From contig NZ_JXYS01000061.1 in NCBI RefSeq assembly GCF_000949295.1, positions 1 to 64,000 on the forward strand: a DNA stretch of 64,000 bases. Reading direction: 5' to 3'. Under the pieces are notes generated by a model. It was given only the letters and a program-made list of their open reading frames with translations. It was not told the DNA's origin and did not search any database. This DNA is from Acidithrix ferrooxidans. GTDB lineage: Bacteria > Actinomycetota > Acidimicrobiia > Acidimicrobiales > Acidimicrobiaceae. The stretch's first letter is position 1. Every line of letters starts with the position of its first letter. The position numbers were made by a program, and so were the translations under genes. Shown in pieces: positions 55,643 to 64,000 of this stretch.

Positions 55643-56569
55643 TTACGCAATTGCAGCCGCGCCGATAGCGCCGGCCAATGGTCCAAATTCAATCGCTTGA
55701 AAGACAATATCTTGCCTAAGGCGATCGCTGGGCATCGCCAAGAGATAGGCATGGTTCAACTGTTCCTCAAAGAGATCAAATGAGGCAGAGACTCCTCCGC
55801 CTATCAAAACCATCTTGGCATCTGTTGCCTCAATTAAGTTAGAGATGACTACTGCCAAATAGGAGCAGAACTCTTCAACAATCCGATTTGCGACCAAGTT
55901 GGTAGCAGCAATCTCAAAGATACGTTTGGTCCATGTTATTGACGTTGCGTCCGCATCATCGGGTATTTCATTTAGACGGCCCTGCTCCATAGCCCGTCGA
56001 GCTCGTGAAGCTAAAAAACTACCCGATGCATAGACCTCCGCACAGCCACGTTTACCGCAGACGCATTGGTCTCCGCCTACGGCAATCACCATATGTCCAA
56101 ATTCACCTGCAAAACCTCTAAAACCCCGTCGCAGGTTTCCATCTTCAACGAGCGCACCACCGATACCCGTACCAATAGTCAAAAGCAGAAACGAACTACC
56201 GTGATTCGCCATCGCAGTTACAGCTGCGCAGTTGACGTCATTTTCAAGATGAACTCTCCACCGACCTGCACTTTGTATCTCGTTTTGAATGTCCATGCCA
56301 ACGAGGCTAGGAAGATGAGCACAGCTTTGAATGGCTCCGCCTGGGGCTATCAAAGCGGGCAAGCCGACACCAACGGCCTCGATCTGTCCTGGAACGATCT
56401 TGGCGGTCATACATAGGCGCCCAATTACGTCCATCATCGCCTCCCCTAGCCACTGTCCATGAGTGGGGGCAGGCACGAAGCAAGAAGCAACAGGCTTCAA
56501 ATTTTGATCGACCAAAACTCCAGCGAGTTTTGTCCCGCCCAAATCAAAGCCAACCCTAAAAGATAACAC
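55643..56569 (-). CDS. ROK-family sugar kinase (glucokinase-like)
   Basis: It phosphorylates glucose or a related hexose with ATP. The 308-residue protein has the ATP motif FDLGGTK (8-14), LENDVNCAA with catalytic Asp111, TIGTGIGGAL, the substrate stretch GEFGHM (155-160) and the ROK zinc site formed by His159 with Cys169, Cys171 and Cys176 in CVCGKRGCAEVYASG. No N-terminal DNA-binding domain is present, so it is a kinase and not a repressor. The start is GTG, overlapping the SRPBCC stop by one base (TAGTG). The 14-bp tandem repeat lies just beyond its stop. Confidence 0.9.
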   Translation of the reverse strand: MLSFRVGFDLGGTKLAGVLVDQNLKPVASCFVPAPTHGQWLGEAMMDVIGRLCMTAKIVPGQIEAVGVGLPALIAPGGAIQSCAHLPSLVGMDIQNEIQSAGRWRVHLENDVNCAAVTAMANHGSSFLLLTIGTGIGGALVEDGNLRRGFRGFAGEFGHMVIAVGGDQCVCGKRGCAEVYASGSFLASRARRAMEQGRLNEIPDDADATSITWTKRIFEIAATNLVANRIVEEFCSYLAVVISNLIEATDAKMVLIGGGVSASFDLFEEQLNHAYLLAMPSDRLRQDIVFQAIEFGPLAGAIGAAAIA

Positions 56570-57036
56570 TAATGTCGGTTTGCGCCGTCATGATTCGTCT
56601 TTGCCTCTACGCGCGTCTTAAGATCCTTTAGAGCACTATGGACAATCTTTGCCTCGGCACGACGCTTCACGAACCCTGGAATTGGCACCAATAGATCAAC
56701 TTCTAGAGAGTAACTTACCTCAGTCATTCCATCCTTGGTTGGAGTAAAGAGATAACGACCATCCAATTTAGATGTGAGGTCTGCCTTCTCTTGCGACCAA
56801 GTTATCGTAGGAAGATCCGAGTCACCATATGAATAAATCAAGGTGTATGCAGCGCTACGGCCAAAGGCAGCTGCCCTGAAAGAGACGCGCTTGCCGCGAT
56901 TTAATTCATCACGCTCAAGTACTTCAACAGACTTGATATCGCCAGCCCACTCTGAATATCGTTCAAAGTCAATCGCGATGTTGTAGCAATCGCCAGGACT
57001 TGCTGCTACAATCGCGGTCTCAACAGTCTTGTCCAT
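56569..57036 (-). CDS. SRPBCC-family (polyketide cyclase/lipid-transport-like) protein
   Basis: This is a 155-residue START-like fold protein. VETAIVAASPGDCYNIAIDFERYSEWAGDIKSVEVLE at the N-terminus (in parts) and LDGRYLFTPTKDGMTEVSYSLEVDLLVPIPGFVKRRAE near the C-terminus (in parts) are family patterns. Such genes commonly precede a ROK kinase and PimB-like glycosyltransferase in actinobacteria. Here it is in that order and translationally coupled to the kinase. CGAGGTG lies four bases before the ATG. The ligand is unknown. Confidence 0.85.
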   Translation of the reverse strand: MDKTVETAIVAASPGDCYNIAIDFERYSEWAGDIKSVEVLERDELNRGKRVSFRAAAFGRSAAYTLIYSYGDSDLPTITWSQEKADLTSKLDGRYLFTPTKDGMTEVSYSLEVDLLVPIPGFVKRRAEAKIVHSALKDLKTRVEAKTNHDGANRH

Positions 57037-57246
57037 AAAACACCTCGCCGTTCCAGTTTAAACCTATTGGTCACACATCAATAAACATTGAGCGGACTCT
57101 TACATATCGCTGATAATGACGCTTCATTAATCACGCCAAAGCTATCATAATCAATTGTTTCAAAAAAAACCTGTTACCAAGGACCCTTGTTTGCCAAAAT
57201 ATCTCTATATCTAGCAAACAAGACCCTACCACACGACCGAATAAAC

Positions 57247-58428
57247 CTATAACTGAAAATATTTACGCCATTTATCGGCAAGCATCTCATAGTTGAAGTC
57301 CCTAAGCGACCTCTCTCGAGCCGCCGACGAGACTTGGCTGCGTAGATTAGGATCTTTATAGAGTTCAATGATCTTTTGTGCAACAGCCTTGGGGTCTCTT
57401 TGATCTCGCAGAACAAAGCCAAAGCCTTGGCCTCCAACTGCTTCTGCTGACCCCCCGGAATCACCGGCAATTATCGTAAGACCCGATGCGGCTGCCTCTA
57501 AAAATACGATGCCAAACCCTTCTTGTTCTAGTCCAAACCACCGGTTGTAACAAAGCATCGAGAAGAGGTCGGAAAGTTGATAAAAACTCACCAATTCATC
57601 GTTGCTCACCCGTCCAAAGAATCGAATTGGCGCAGAAGACTCCTTTGCCAGCGCTTCAAGTCGGCGACGTTCCCTTCCATCTCCTGCTATCGCCACCACC
57701 AGGTTAGGTATCTCTGCCATTGCCAAGGCCGCAGCTGAGATCAGGACATCCATACCTTTTCTAGGGACCAAGCGTGAGATTGAAAATATGACAAATGCGT
57801 CATCTGCAAAGCCATATCTGACCCTCAACTCCGCCTTTTGTGATTTGGTCGCAGGTTCAAATCTCGCACTGTCTACACCGGGATAGACTACTGTAGATTG
57901 GGCCATTGCTTGTGGGGAAAGCACATTCGAAAGAGCATCTAGGGTGTAGTTGGCACACGAGATCGCCCCCTTTGCGCCCGACAGAGCTTGCTTGACCAAC
58001 GACCTCAAAACAGGAAGTCGAGCGGGAATAACCGCCTCAGCTCCCCAAAGAAGAATAGTTACATCTCTATCGATCTTCTTGGAGAGCATCCCAATTGGTA
58101 AAATTGGATTCAGTGCTACGCTTTGGGGATTCATCTGATCAATGAGGTCCTCAAGGGTTCGTACAAATGATTTAGTAGGTAGCAGATTCTTGCACCTAAC
58201 CCTAATTACCTTAAAGGGCAACCCACTGTCAAAGTCATCGTCCCCCGGATAGTGTGGCGTTATGACCGCGAACGATTCAGGTGGTAGTCGCTTGTAGATC
58301 TCAAATAATGCGTTTTGGATTCCACCTACCTTGGGAGGAAAGTCGTTGGTCACCAAAAAATGCCTCACAGGCGCTAGCTTTTGATTCGCCTTCCAGCTAA
58401 GGGACTTTTTTGAGCGCTTAAAGGTCAC
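57247..58428 (-). CDS. GT4 glycosyltransferase, PimB-like (phosphatidylinositol mannosyltransferase type)
   Basis: It probably adds mannose to phosphatidylinositol mannoside at the inner membrane face. The GT-B fold has LVTNDFPPKVGGIQ (25-38, acceptor/lipid site), TVVYPGVDSARF, FSISRLVPRKGMDVL and EGFGIVFLEAAASG (nucleotide-sugar site). The 393-residue length fits PimB'. The annotated GTG (58428) is only three bases from GGAGG, so the start is doubtful. GTG 58368 (VRHFLVTND) gives the canonical N-terminus. It lies upstream of the SRPBCC and ROK genes on the same strand. Substrate assignment rests on family resemblance. Confidence 0.85.
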   Translation of the reverse strand: MTFKRSKKSLSWKANQKLAPVRHFLVTNDFPPKVGGIQNALFEIYKRLPPESFAVITPHYPGDDDFDSGLPFKVIRVRCKNLLPTKSFVRTLEDLIDQMNPQSVALNPILPIGMLSKKIDRDVTILLWGAEAVIPARLPVLRSLVKQALSGAKGAISCANYTLDALSNVLSPQAMAQSTVVYPGVDSARFEPATKSQKAELRVRYGFADDAFVIFSISRLVPRKGMDVLISAAALAMAEIPNLVVAIAGDGRERRRLEALAKESSAPIRFFGRVSNDELVSFYQLSDLFSMLCYNRWFGLEQEGFGIVFLEAAASGLTIIAGDSGGSAEAVGGQGFGFVLRDQRDPKAVAQKIIELYKDPNLRSQVSSAARERSLRDFNYEMLADKWRKYFQL

Positions 58429-58764
58429 ATTCCTCCATTGAGATACTTGCGATTCGATTACTTTTTGGTCTCAGTCATGATAATAGGTCTTTATCTCAAA
58501 AGGTGAAACAAGATGAAAATCCTTCGAGAAGTGCAATGAGCCAGACGCATGATCAAAGGGAGCTAAAAATTATCCGAATCACCCTGGAAAATCTTCCACA
58601 GTCTAGCGACTTCTGAATGGGCTACTTTGTCCTAAGCACACCTCCTAGCTCCGGAAGAAATCCGAAGGACAAACTGCTCGCTATTCAAACTACTCGATCT
58701 CAATTTGAATAAGAGCGCGCACCACAGAAGGTACTGTCGCTTTCGGGACTGCCACTTCGAGAAA
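58429..58764. other. Intergenic, nothing recognised
   Basis: It lies between queG and the PimB-like gene, both on the minus strand. No terminator hairpin or open frame of note was seen. Confidence 0.35.
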
Positions 58765-59838
58765 CTAAGTAAGTTGATCTAGGGCCCACTTGGCATGCTC
58801 CACCAAGATCAAATCGTCACTTTCGCAGTAGTTCCTCAAGACCTCTAATACCCTGTGCAACTCTTGGAGCTGTAATGCTTTAGAGTTTCCGAGGCCTACT
58901 AAGGCATTGCGCCGTAGAATATTTACGTCCCGCTTGTAGATATAAAGGTGAGAAAACCGCTCCAATAATTCCTGATCGCCGAGGCCTAAAATTGCTATAA
59001 GATCGGAAACCACCTCATCCAAGTGAGGTTCATTAGCCTTCAGTTTCGCATTGTAGGGACATACGTCTTGACAGATATCACACCCATAGATTCGAACGCC
59101 AATGCGGCTCCTCAGGGCAGGGTCAATCCCTCCGGGTCGCTGAAGTACCCAAGATATACACAGCCGTGCATCGATTGTGCCGTTAGGGCCAATGGCAGAG
59201 GTGGGGCAAGCTTGAATACACGAAGTACAACTCCCACAACCCGTAATCCGAGAGCGCTTTGGCGACCTCTCAATCTCAGCATCTGTAATAATGGTTCCAA
59301 TTACGACAAAACTTCCATGGCCTTGTATGGAAAGCAGTGAATTCTTTAGATAGATGCCAGAACCACTTCGCACAGCAGCCTCTTTGTCGACAAGCGCGTT
59401 GGAGTCCATGACAACTACAGCCTTAAACCCTTTAGATCGAATCAATTTCGCCAAAGTCTCAAGGCGATCCCGCAAGATCGAATAGAAGTCGCTCCGCGCA
59501 TATTTAGCAATTGGAGAGGAAAATTCAATCGCAATTTCCGTGGATGGATAATACGAAAGACCAAGAGTAACCATGGAACGCGCACCATCTAAGATCGCCG
59601 AGGGATCGGTCGATCGTTTAGGGTTTCGATAGGTGAACTCCATGGAATCGGCTAGACCGATCTCCTTGCGATCTTTGAGCATTACCAAGACATTTCTAAA
59701 ACGCCTTATAGGTGCCACCCCAAAGCCAATTAGCCCCAATTCCAGAGACTTCGCCTCAAGTTCTAAATAAAGTTCCATCATTATTTCCGCGCAACAGAGA
59801 CGATTGGTCGACCACGACATCGCCAAATCGATCTTCAA
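58765..59838 (-). CDS. queG: Epoxyqueuosine reductase
   Basis: It performs the last step of queuosine biosynthesis, reducing epoxyqueuosine in tRNA with cobalamin and two [4Fe-4S] clusters. Cluster ligands are Cys201, 204, 207 and 211 (CGSCTSCIQACP) and Cys253, 256 and 260 (CDICQDVCPYN) with Cys227 likely completing the second. The catalytic aspartate region is VVVMDSNALVDKEAAVRSG (141-159). A HEAT-like C-terminal extension follows (about 300-357). The first 20 residues are atypical, and ATG 59778 (MELYLELEAKS) is a likely alternative start. No other queuosine genes are in the window. Cobalamin dependence is shared with nrdJ. Confidence 0.92.
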   Translation of the reverse strand: MKIDLAMSWSTNRLCCAEIMMELYLELEAKSLELGLIGFGVAPIRRFRNVLVMLKDRKEIGLADSMEFTYRNPKRSTDPSAILDGARSMVTLGLSYYPSTEIAIEFSSPIAKYARSDFYSILRDRLETLAKLIRSKGFKAVVVMDSNALVDKEAAVRSGSGIYLKNSLLSIQGHGSFVVIGTIITDAEIERSPKRSRITGCGSCTSCIQACPTSAIGPNGTIDARLCISWVLQRPGGIDPALRSRIGVRIYGCDICQDVCPYNAKLKANEPHLDEVVSDLIAILGLGDQELLERFSHLYIYKRDVNILRRNALVGLGNSKALQLQELHRVLEVLRNYCESDDLILVEHAKWALDQLT

Positions 59839-59882
59839 ATCCAGTCAATTTGCTATCCACGTGCCTTGAGTGATTACAGGTA

Positions 59883-60164
59883 CTAGGAGTGACCGCCCCT
59901 GTCTCTTTGCTTTGGACTTAGTCGAAGTCCAGATAGCTTCAACCGTCGCACAAGCTCCCTAGAATCCACTTGTTGTGCGCCTAGTTCCAGGGCTGCGTCT
60001 ATCAGAAAGTCCGGAATGTCATAGTGATCTCCTTGGAAAGCGCGTTCAGGAAACCCAAGCATGAATGCAAAATCGTGTAGTTCCACAAGCGAATGATCCG
60101 AGATTAAATGCGCATGCATCACCCCACGAAACTCCCACATTGGTCTATCCACCAAGATGGTCAT
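59883..60164 (-). CDS. DUF4031-domain protein
   Basis: This is a 93-residue protein with the pattern ILVDRPMWEFRGVMHAHLISD, LHDFAFMLGFPERAFQGDHYDIP and GAQQVDSRELVRRLKLSGLR (all in parts). It is a small uncharacterised family frequent in actinobacteria and phages. It starts three bases after the stop of the flavin reductase gene, so the two are one transcriptional unit. The function is unknown. Confidence 0.85.
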   Translation of the reverse strand: MTILVDRPMWEFRGVMHAHLISDHSLVELHDFAFMLGFPERAFQGDHYDIPDFLIDAALELGAQQVDSRELVRRLKLSGLRLSPKQRDRGGHS

Positions 60165-60167
60165 AGA

Positions 60168-60938
60168 TCAATCGTATTTTTCCGTACGCACACCATCTGG
60201 GTCCATTCCCAACCGAAGAAGAATCTCTTCAGAGAGGTCTACCACCTCAGGAGGCCCACATATATAAGCAACGCGAGCGGATACTTCACCATATATCTCT
60301 TCAAGCATTTGAGCGTCGATGCGACGATGGTATCTCGCCCTAGCGTCATCCGGATCACGCGTAAATGAATGGCTCACCTCTAGCCAGTCATATTCGGCGC
60401 TTAGTTCCTCTAACTCCCGACCATAGATAACATATTCGTAACTTTTGGACGAAAAAAGAAGATGCATAGGAATTGAAGTACCCATAGCAATTTGATATCG
60501 AATCATGGCCATCAAAGGCACAACACCAGAACCTGCCCCAATCAAAAGCACGGGACCACCATCACTTTGGGTCCAAGTAAAAGCACCGTAGGGCCCACGT
60601 ACCTCCAAAAGGTCTCCCGGTGCCACTTGTCGCACCAGAACCGGCGACACCAGACCTCCTGGAGTCTCCCTGATGCCTACCTCGATTATTGAGGAATCCG
60701 GGTGCGGAGATGATCCGATTGAATATGCTCTTTGAATAGGGCGAGGACGACCTTCAATTGGAATTCTAATATTGTAATACTGACCTGGAAGGAACGGATC
60801 CGCCTCAGGCACTGCAATTCGAAGGGTATTTGTCTCTGGTGTCTCGACAATAATATCGGTGACTTTGGCCATCTGCCACGGCTTTGGCTTGGATCGCTCT
60901 TTCTTAGTAGTCAACTCTACAGTTAGTTCGCTCGCCAT
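60168..60938 (-). CDS. Ferredoxin reductase-type FAD/NAD(P)-binding oxidoreductase
   Basis: This 256-residue electron-transfer flavoprotein of the FNR fold has the FAD site RAYSIGSS (70-77), GLVSPVLV, the NAD(P) site LIGAGSGVVPLMAM (132-145) and YICGPPEVVD in the C-terminal third. It has no [2Fe-2S] ferredoxin domain, so it needs a separate iron-sulfur or heme partner. In actinobacteria such proteins are often next to a sulfite-oxidase-type molybdoenzyme, but none is present here. It is followed immediately by the DUF4031 gene. Confidence 0.88.
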   Translation of the reverse strand: MASELTVELTTKKERSKPKPWQMAKVTDIIVETPETNTLRIAVPEADPFLPGQYYNIRIPIEGRPRPIQRAYSIGSSPHPDSSIIEVGIRETPGGLVSPVLVRQVAPGDLLEVRGPYGAFTWTQSDGGPVLLIGAGSGVVPLMAMIRYQIAMGTSIPMHLLFSSKSYEYVIYGRELEELSAEYDWLEVSHSFTRDPDDARARYHRRIDAQMLEEIYGEVSARVAYICGPPEVVDLSEEILLRLGMDPDGVRTEKYD

Positions 60939-61254
60939 CTATTCCTGCCCTAACTCAATTCTTCAATACCTACCATGGTGAACAAAGGCCATACTTGTGG
61001 CCCAAGTCCGTAATCCACCACGCCAGTAATTAACACTATCTAGATGTTATTAATCCTAAATGAATGTGAAAACTTTCGATCGCAATCATGACCAATGTCA
61101 TCATGAATCTAACAACTTAGAGATAAGCCGTCCCTGACGGCTCCTCATGGTTCTCTTTGATAAATAGCTTCCGACCAATACACAGGCTAAAGTCTTGGCA
61201 GCGCTTTAGTAGCAAGCGAGATCTTTCACCTAATTTGAGCTCAACCTAGAAAAG
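60939..61254. other. Intergenic, nothing recognised
   Basis: A gene-free stretch between two minus-strand genes. No repeat or hairpin of note. Confidence 0.35.
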
Positions 61255-61494
61255 TCACTGCTCTATAGATGCTGCAACTTCGGCACTATCGTCGACTACG
61301 GACTTATTCGAACCACACCATCGGCAAGTAACCGACTCTACAACAAACTCCAAAACCTCACGAGATTCGATACCAAGTTCTCCCCCAAGGCTGTAATGGA
61401 AGAAAGACTTCGATCGCTCCGAAGCTACAACGTCAAATCTGGTCTTATTGCCACAGTTATCACAACGATATTTAGGCATTTGAACGGAACTCAT
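61255..61494 (-). CDS. Small zinc-ribbon protein
   Basis: This is a 79-residue hypothetical protein. CDNCGNKTRFDV (residues 10-21) and CRWCGSN (57-63) provide two CxxC pairs that should bind one zinc ion. A central acidic stretch (LGIESREVLEFVVESV) lies between them. Similar small proteins in actinobacteria are uncharacterised. The role could be nucleic-acid or protein binding. The start ATG has no strong ribosome-binding site. Confidence 0.7.
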   Translation of the reverse strand: MSSVQMPKYRCDNCGNKTRFDVVASERSKSFFHYSLGGELGIESREVLEFVVESVTCRWCGSNKSVVDDSAEVAASIEQ

Positions 61495-62003
61495 AGTGGC
61501 AAAATCTTCGTTTCTATCTAAAAATAAACCTGTAAAATAGAGACCTTTTAAGGCCTCTGACGTGTCGCTTCAACTAGGAGCAGCGCCAATCGAACTTCAA
61601 AGCACGGCTCTGGGGATAACCGCAAAATAAGCGAAGAGGACCAAAGCGCCTCAAATCTATCATTGCGATGCCACCTACTAATAACTCGAACCCTTCAAAC
61701 TTCGTCAGAAATGCTCTTATCTTGAGAAGAACAACCGTTCAACAAGAGTCATTACAACTCCGCAGTTCGAATCAAGGGTACCTCGAAGTCCTACAATCAA
61801 CGCAACCAAGATGAAACACTACACGACCTTTCAGTCTAACCGCCAAATTGAAACTCGTGAAAACTTTGATCCATAAAGCGACGACGACCAAGCCAGCTAC
61901 AAAAAACATTTGCTCCAAATGCGAAAAGCTATCAAGACTTTCATCTGACTTGGCTCCACCAACACCATCTCAGATATTACAAGCCTAAGATATTGTCGTA
62001 CGT
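61495..62003. other. Divergent intergenic region, nothing recognised
   Basis: It holds the promoters of the zinc-ribbon gene and the exonuclease gene, which could not be placed. No LexA-type box was seen upstream of the nuclease. Confidence 0.35.
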
Positions 62004-63794
62004 ATGTTCTATCTAGATATCACCGGGACGCAGACAATGCAACTTGAATTTCACCATCAAGATTCCTACCTCGATAAAATCAAGTTTCTAGTGGTCGACG
62101 TCGAGACCACCGGCACTTCAGCGATCGACAACGAGATCACCGAGATCGCTGCCGTTGTGGTCCAAGGAGGTAGGGTGATTGACTCTTACGAAACTCTAGT
62201 GGCGATAAAAGGAGAGATCACTCCATTTATAAGCGAGATGACAGGCATCCGACCTGCAATGCTTGAGCGAGCACCCTCGCTTGAAGAGGCTATAACTCGC
62301 TTCTATGAGATGACAGAAGATACCGTGGTTGTAGGCCATAACGTAAGGTTCGACCTCTCGTTTTTAGGTGCAGCGGTCTCGAGATATTGGCCAAGTGCCA
62401 AGATTGATAACGCGACAATTGACACTTTGACTCTCTCCCGACGGCTCTTGCGCGGTGAAGTTCCAAATTTCAAGTTGTCCACTATTGCTGGTGCCCTAAA
62501 ACTTGATCACCAGCCAGCCCATAGAGCTATGGCTGACGTACTTGCCACCGTGGATCTACTTCATCTCCTCATCGAGCGCTCGTCGAGCTATGGAGTTGTC
62601 TTTCTGGAAGAGTTTGAAGCACTGCCAAATCTTATAGGCGACAGGCATGCCAAAAAACTTAGGATTTGCAACTACATTCCAAGAAAAACCGGAGTCTACT
62701 GGATTGAAAATCAACTCGGAGAGGTCAGCTATGTTGGGAAGTCAACCAACCTCAATGAGAGGTTTCGTTCCTACTTCAATTCAGACAGTAGAAAAAAGGT
62801 AGACCCCATGCTCGGCTCATTAGCCTCAGTAGGCATTGCGACCACTGCCACGGAACTTGAGGCCCTACTTCTTGAGTCAAAACTCATTGCTGAGCTACGC
62901 CCTCGATTTAACTCTTTGGGAAAAATTGAGGCATCCAACCTCTGCTATATTGAGCTTCCTATAAATAGGAAGTCCACCAAAGGCAAGACGAACAAATTGC
63001 CAATACGACGATTGAGTAGTCCCCAGTGGTCATCCGATAGCCAAGCGATTGGTCCTTTCCGATCTTCTGCATCTGCGAAACTTGCCAATTTCGCGTTGCA
63101 GTCGATCTTAGAACCCAACCTATTCTCGCGAGATAATACAAAAGAAGATTTTGATATTATCACAGGAATCACTGAACTTTTGACATCCCCAAAGCCAACA
63201 GCGCCAAATGGTAAATCAAACGAGACGCTACGGATTCTACAATACCTAAGTCACCACCTTCACATAAAGATGATGACCCTAGCCTCATCATGTGAATTCG
63301 AACGAGCCGAGTTGCTCCGCAGGGGTTCCGATTATCTAATCAAAGGTATCCTTCGCCAATGGATAACCTGCTACCTCCAAGAGATCGAAATACTTGAGCT
63401 TTACGCTTCCTCACAAGACGTTCGTCTGCTCTTGAGCTTCGGGCAGATAGATATATCCGTCAAAGAGATAAAAAAGATCTCCACTCTAGCAGGAAGTTCT
63501 CAAATAAAAATTACATCAGGCACACCGCTACCAAATAGAGGCGATCATCCGCCAAAGCTTGCGCGCCCAAATGGTACACCCGACCCTGAGACGTTTGATG
63601 AACTATGGCTACTCTGGAAGTACATAACAAGGGTCAATGATTGGGAAGTCCTTACCACGTCGACTCCGCTAGCACTACCGACTTTTCTTTCGCACCGTTC
63701 ATTTTCGCCAACTTCTAACAAGAGGTACGACAACGCTAATCCAAGGTACCCACTTCTCAATGGTGCCTCAAACTTGAAAATGATCCTTCGCTAG
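62004..63794 (+). CDS. DEDD 3'-5' exonuclease fused to a GIY-YIG (UvrC-like) nuclease
   Basis: This is a DNA-repair nuclease fusion of 596 residues. The DnaQ-like exonuclease (about 25-195) has Asp32 and Glu34 in VDVETTG, Asp117 in GHNVRFDLSF, and His173 with Asp178 in PAHRAMADV, a complete DEDDh set. The GIY-YIG domain (about 222-310) has GVYWIENQLGEVSYVGKSTNLNERFRSYF (in parts) and LLLESKLIAELRPRFN, as in UvrC and Cho. The C-terminal half is a poorly conserved UvrC-like region. This fusion is characteristic of actinobacteria. ATG 62037 is an alternative start. It converges with trpD. Confidence 0.9.
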   Translation: MFYLDITGTQTMQLEFHHQDSYLDKIKFLVVDVETTGTSAIDNEITEIAAVVVQGGRVIDSYETLVAIKGEITPFISEMTGIRPAMLERAPSLEEAITRFYEMTEDTVVVGHNVRFDLSFLGAAVSRYWPSAKIDNATIDTLTLSRRLLRGEVPNFKLSTIAGALKLDHQPAHRAMADVLATVDLLHLLIERSSSYGVVFLEEFEALPNLIGDRHAKKLRICNYIPRKTGVYWIENQLGEVSYVGKSTNLNERFRSYFNSDSRKKVDPMLGSLASVGIATTATELEALLLESKLIAELRPRFNSLGKIEASNLCYIELPINRKSTKGKTNKLPIRRLSSPQWSSDSQAIGPFRSSASAKLANFALQSILEPNLFSRDNTKEDFDIITGITELLTSPKPTAPNGKSNETLRILQYLSHHLHIKMMTLASSCEFERAELLRRGSDYLIKGILRQWITCYLQEIEILELYASSQDVRLLLSFGQIDISVKEIKKISTLAGSSQIKITSGTPLPNRGDHPPKLARPNGTPDPETFDELWLLWKYITRVNDWEVLTTSTPLALPTFLSHRSFSPTSNKRYDNANPRYPLLNGASNLKMILR

Positions 63795-63806
63795 TCGCAG
63801 GAAAAA

Positions 63807-64000
63807 CTATGACATGTTGGAAGTGGCAATAAATCCTTCAAGGGTTCTTTTAGCGCGACCCGAGTCAATGAACTCTCGAGCCATCTCAATTCCGTCGGCG
63901 ATGGAGCGTGCTCCCCCACCAACGTAGATTCCTGCCCCAGAATTTAACACTACGATATCTCGCACCGCGCCTTGCTTGCCATCTAAGCATTCAAGTAGGA
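63807..64000 (-). CDS. trpD: Anthranilate phosphoribosyltransferase, C-terminal part
   Basis: Only the last 63 codons are in the window (stop at 63807-63809), and the rest lies beyond 64000. DIVVLNSGAGIYVGGGARSIADG then MAREFIDSGRAKRTLEGFI (in parts) match the C-terminal end of TrpD, where the conserved LNxGxxxxVG strand-helix occurs. TrpD joins anthranilate to phosphoribosyl pyrophosphate in tryptophan synthesis. The gene converges with the nuclease gene, 12 bp away. Confidence 0.88.
   Translation of the reverse strand, partial: LLECLDGKQGAVRDIVVLNSGAGIYVGGGARSIADGIEMAREFIDSGRAKRTLEGFIATSNMS

Noticed and set aside
55643-56569. ROK repressor
   Set aside because: There is no N-terminal helix-turn-helix and the ATP and catalytic motifs of the kinase are intact.
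58426-58437. ATG-TGA minimal ORF overlapping the PimB-like start
   Set aside because: The spacing from GGAGG is too short for efficient initiation and such two-codon overlaps arise easily by chance.

Overview
The window looks like a chromosomal segment of an actinobacterium with moderate G+C, most plausibly an Acidimicrobiia relative (Acidithrix/Ferrimicrobium-like). This is inference: the gene families are actinobacterial in flavour (a GlnA3-type glutamine-synthetase-like enzyme, a PimB-like mannosyltransferase, a DEDD exonuclease/GIY-YIG fusion, a DUF4031 gene beside a ferredoxin-reductase-like gene, class II ribonucleotide reductase). The DNA is only moderately G+C rich, TTG and GTG starts are common, and intergenic regions are long and decayed. 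No rRNA, tRNA or CRISPR array was found.

Layout. 1-1.9 kb: two nested, decayed IS1634-type elements that cut off a chemoreceptor-like gene. 2.4-11.5 kb: two DHA2 drug-efflux transporters, a GlnA3-like gamma-glutamyl ligase divergent from a MarR regulator, a DEAD-box RNA helicase and an HSL-type esterase. 12.4-17.4 kb: an assimilatory sulfate-reduction operon (cysI, siroheme-synthase-like gene, cysC, cysH, sat) closed by a strong terminator. 18-27 kb: a TetR regulator, an AHSA1/SRPBCC protein, a small membrane protein, a PaiB-like flavoprotein, an MFS transporter, release factor 3 and a Nudix hydrolase. 27.6-34.8 kb: an insertion-sequence graveyard (IS4-, IS3- and IS1595-type remnants) surrounding a visibly G+C-richer island. 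The island carries a membrane-embedded alpha/beta hydrolase and a SorC-type regulator with repeat operators. 35.3-39.4 kb: a YggT protein and vitamin-B12-dependent ribonucleotide reductase with probable NrdR boxes upstream.

39.8-46 kb: a lipid-linked glycosylation set (GT2 glycosyltransferase, large YfhO-like membrane protein, GtrA flippase-like protein, sugar-nucleotide epimerase). 46.5-51.4 kb: the tightly overlapping trio of circularly permuted ATP-grasp, alpha-E and transglutaminase-like proteins, followed by glycerol kinase. 52-55 kb: an ACT-domain protein, a LysE exporter that probably starts at ATT, and an AlaC-like aminotransferase. 55-55.6 kb: an amber-interrupted reading frame and a perfect 14-bp x 10 tandem repeat. 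55.6-58.4 kb: ROK sugar kinase, SRPBCC protein and PimB-like glycosyltransferase. 58.8-64 kb: QueG, DUF4031, flavin reductase, zinc-ribbon protein, DEDD exonuclease/GIY-YIG nuclease and the 3' end of trpD.

The strongest hunting results are the nested IS1634 copies, the NrdR-like box pair, the SorC operator region in the acquired island, the ATT start of the LysE gene, the micro-ORF/alternative-hairpin leader before cysC, and the 14-bp tandem repeat. No wholly new multi-gene system is demonstrable from sequence alone. The island's hydrolase/SorC pair is the best candidate for uncharacterised biology.
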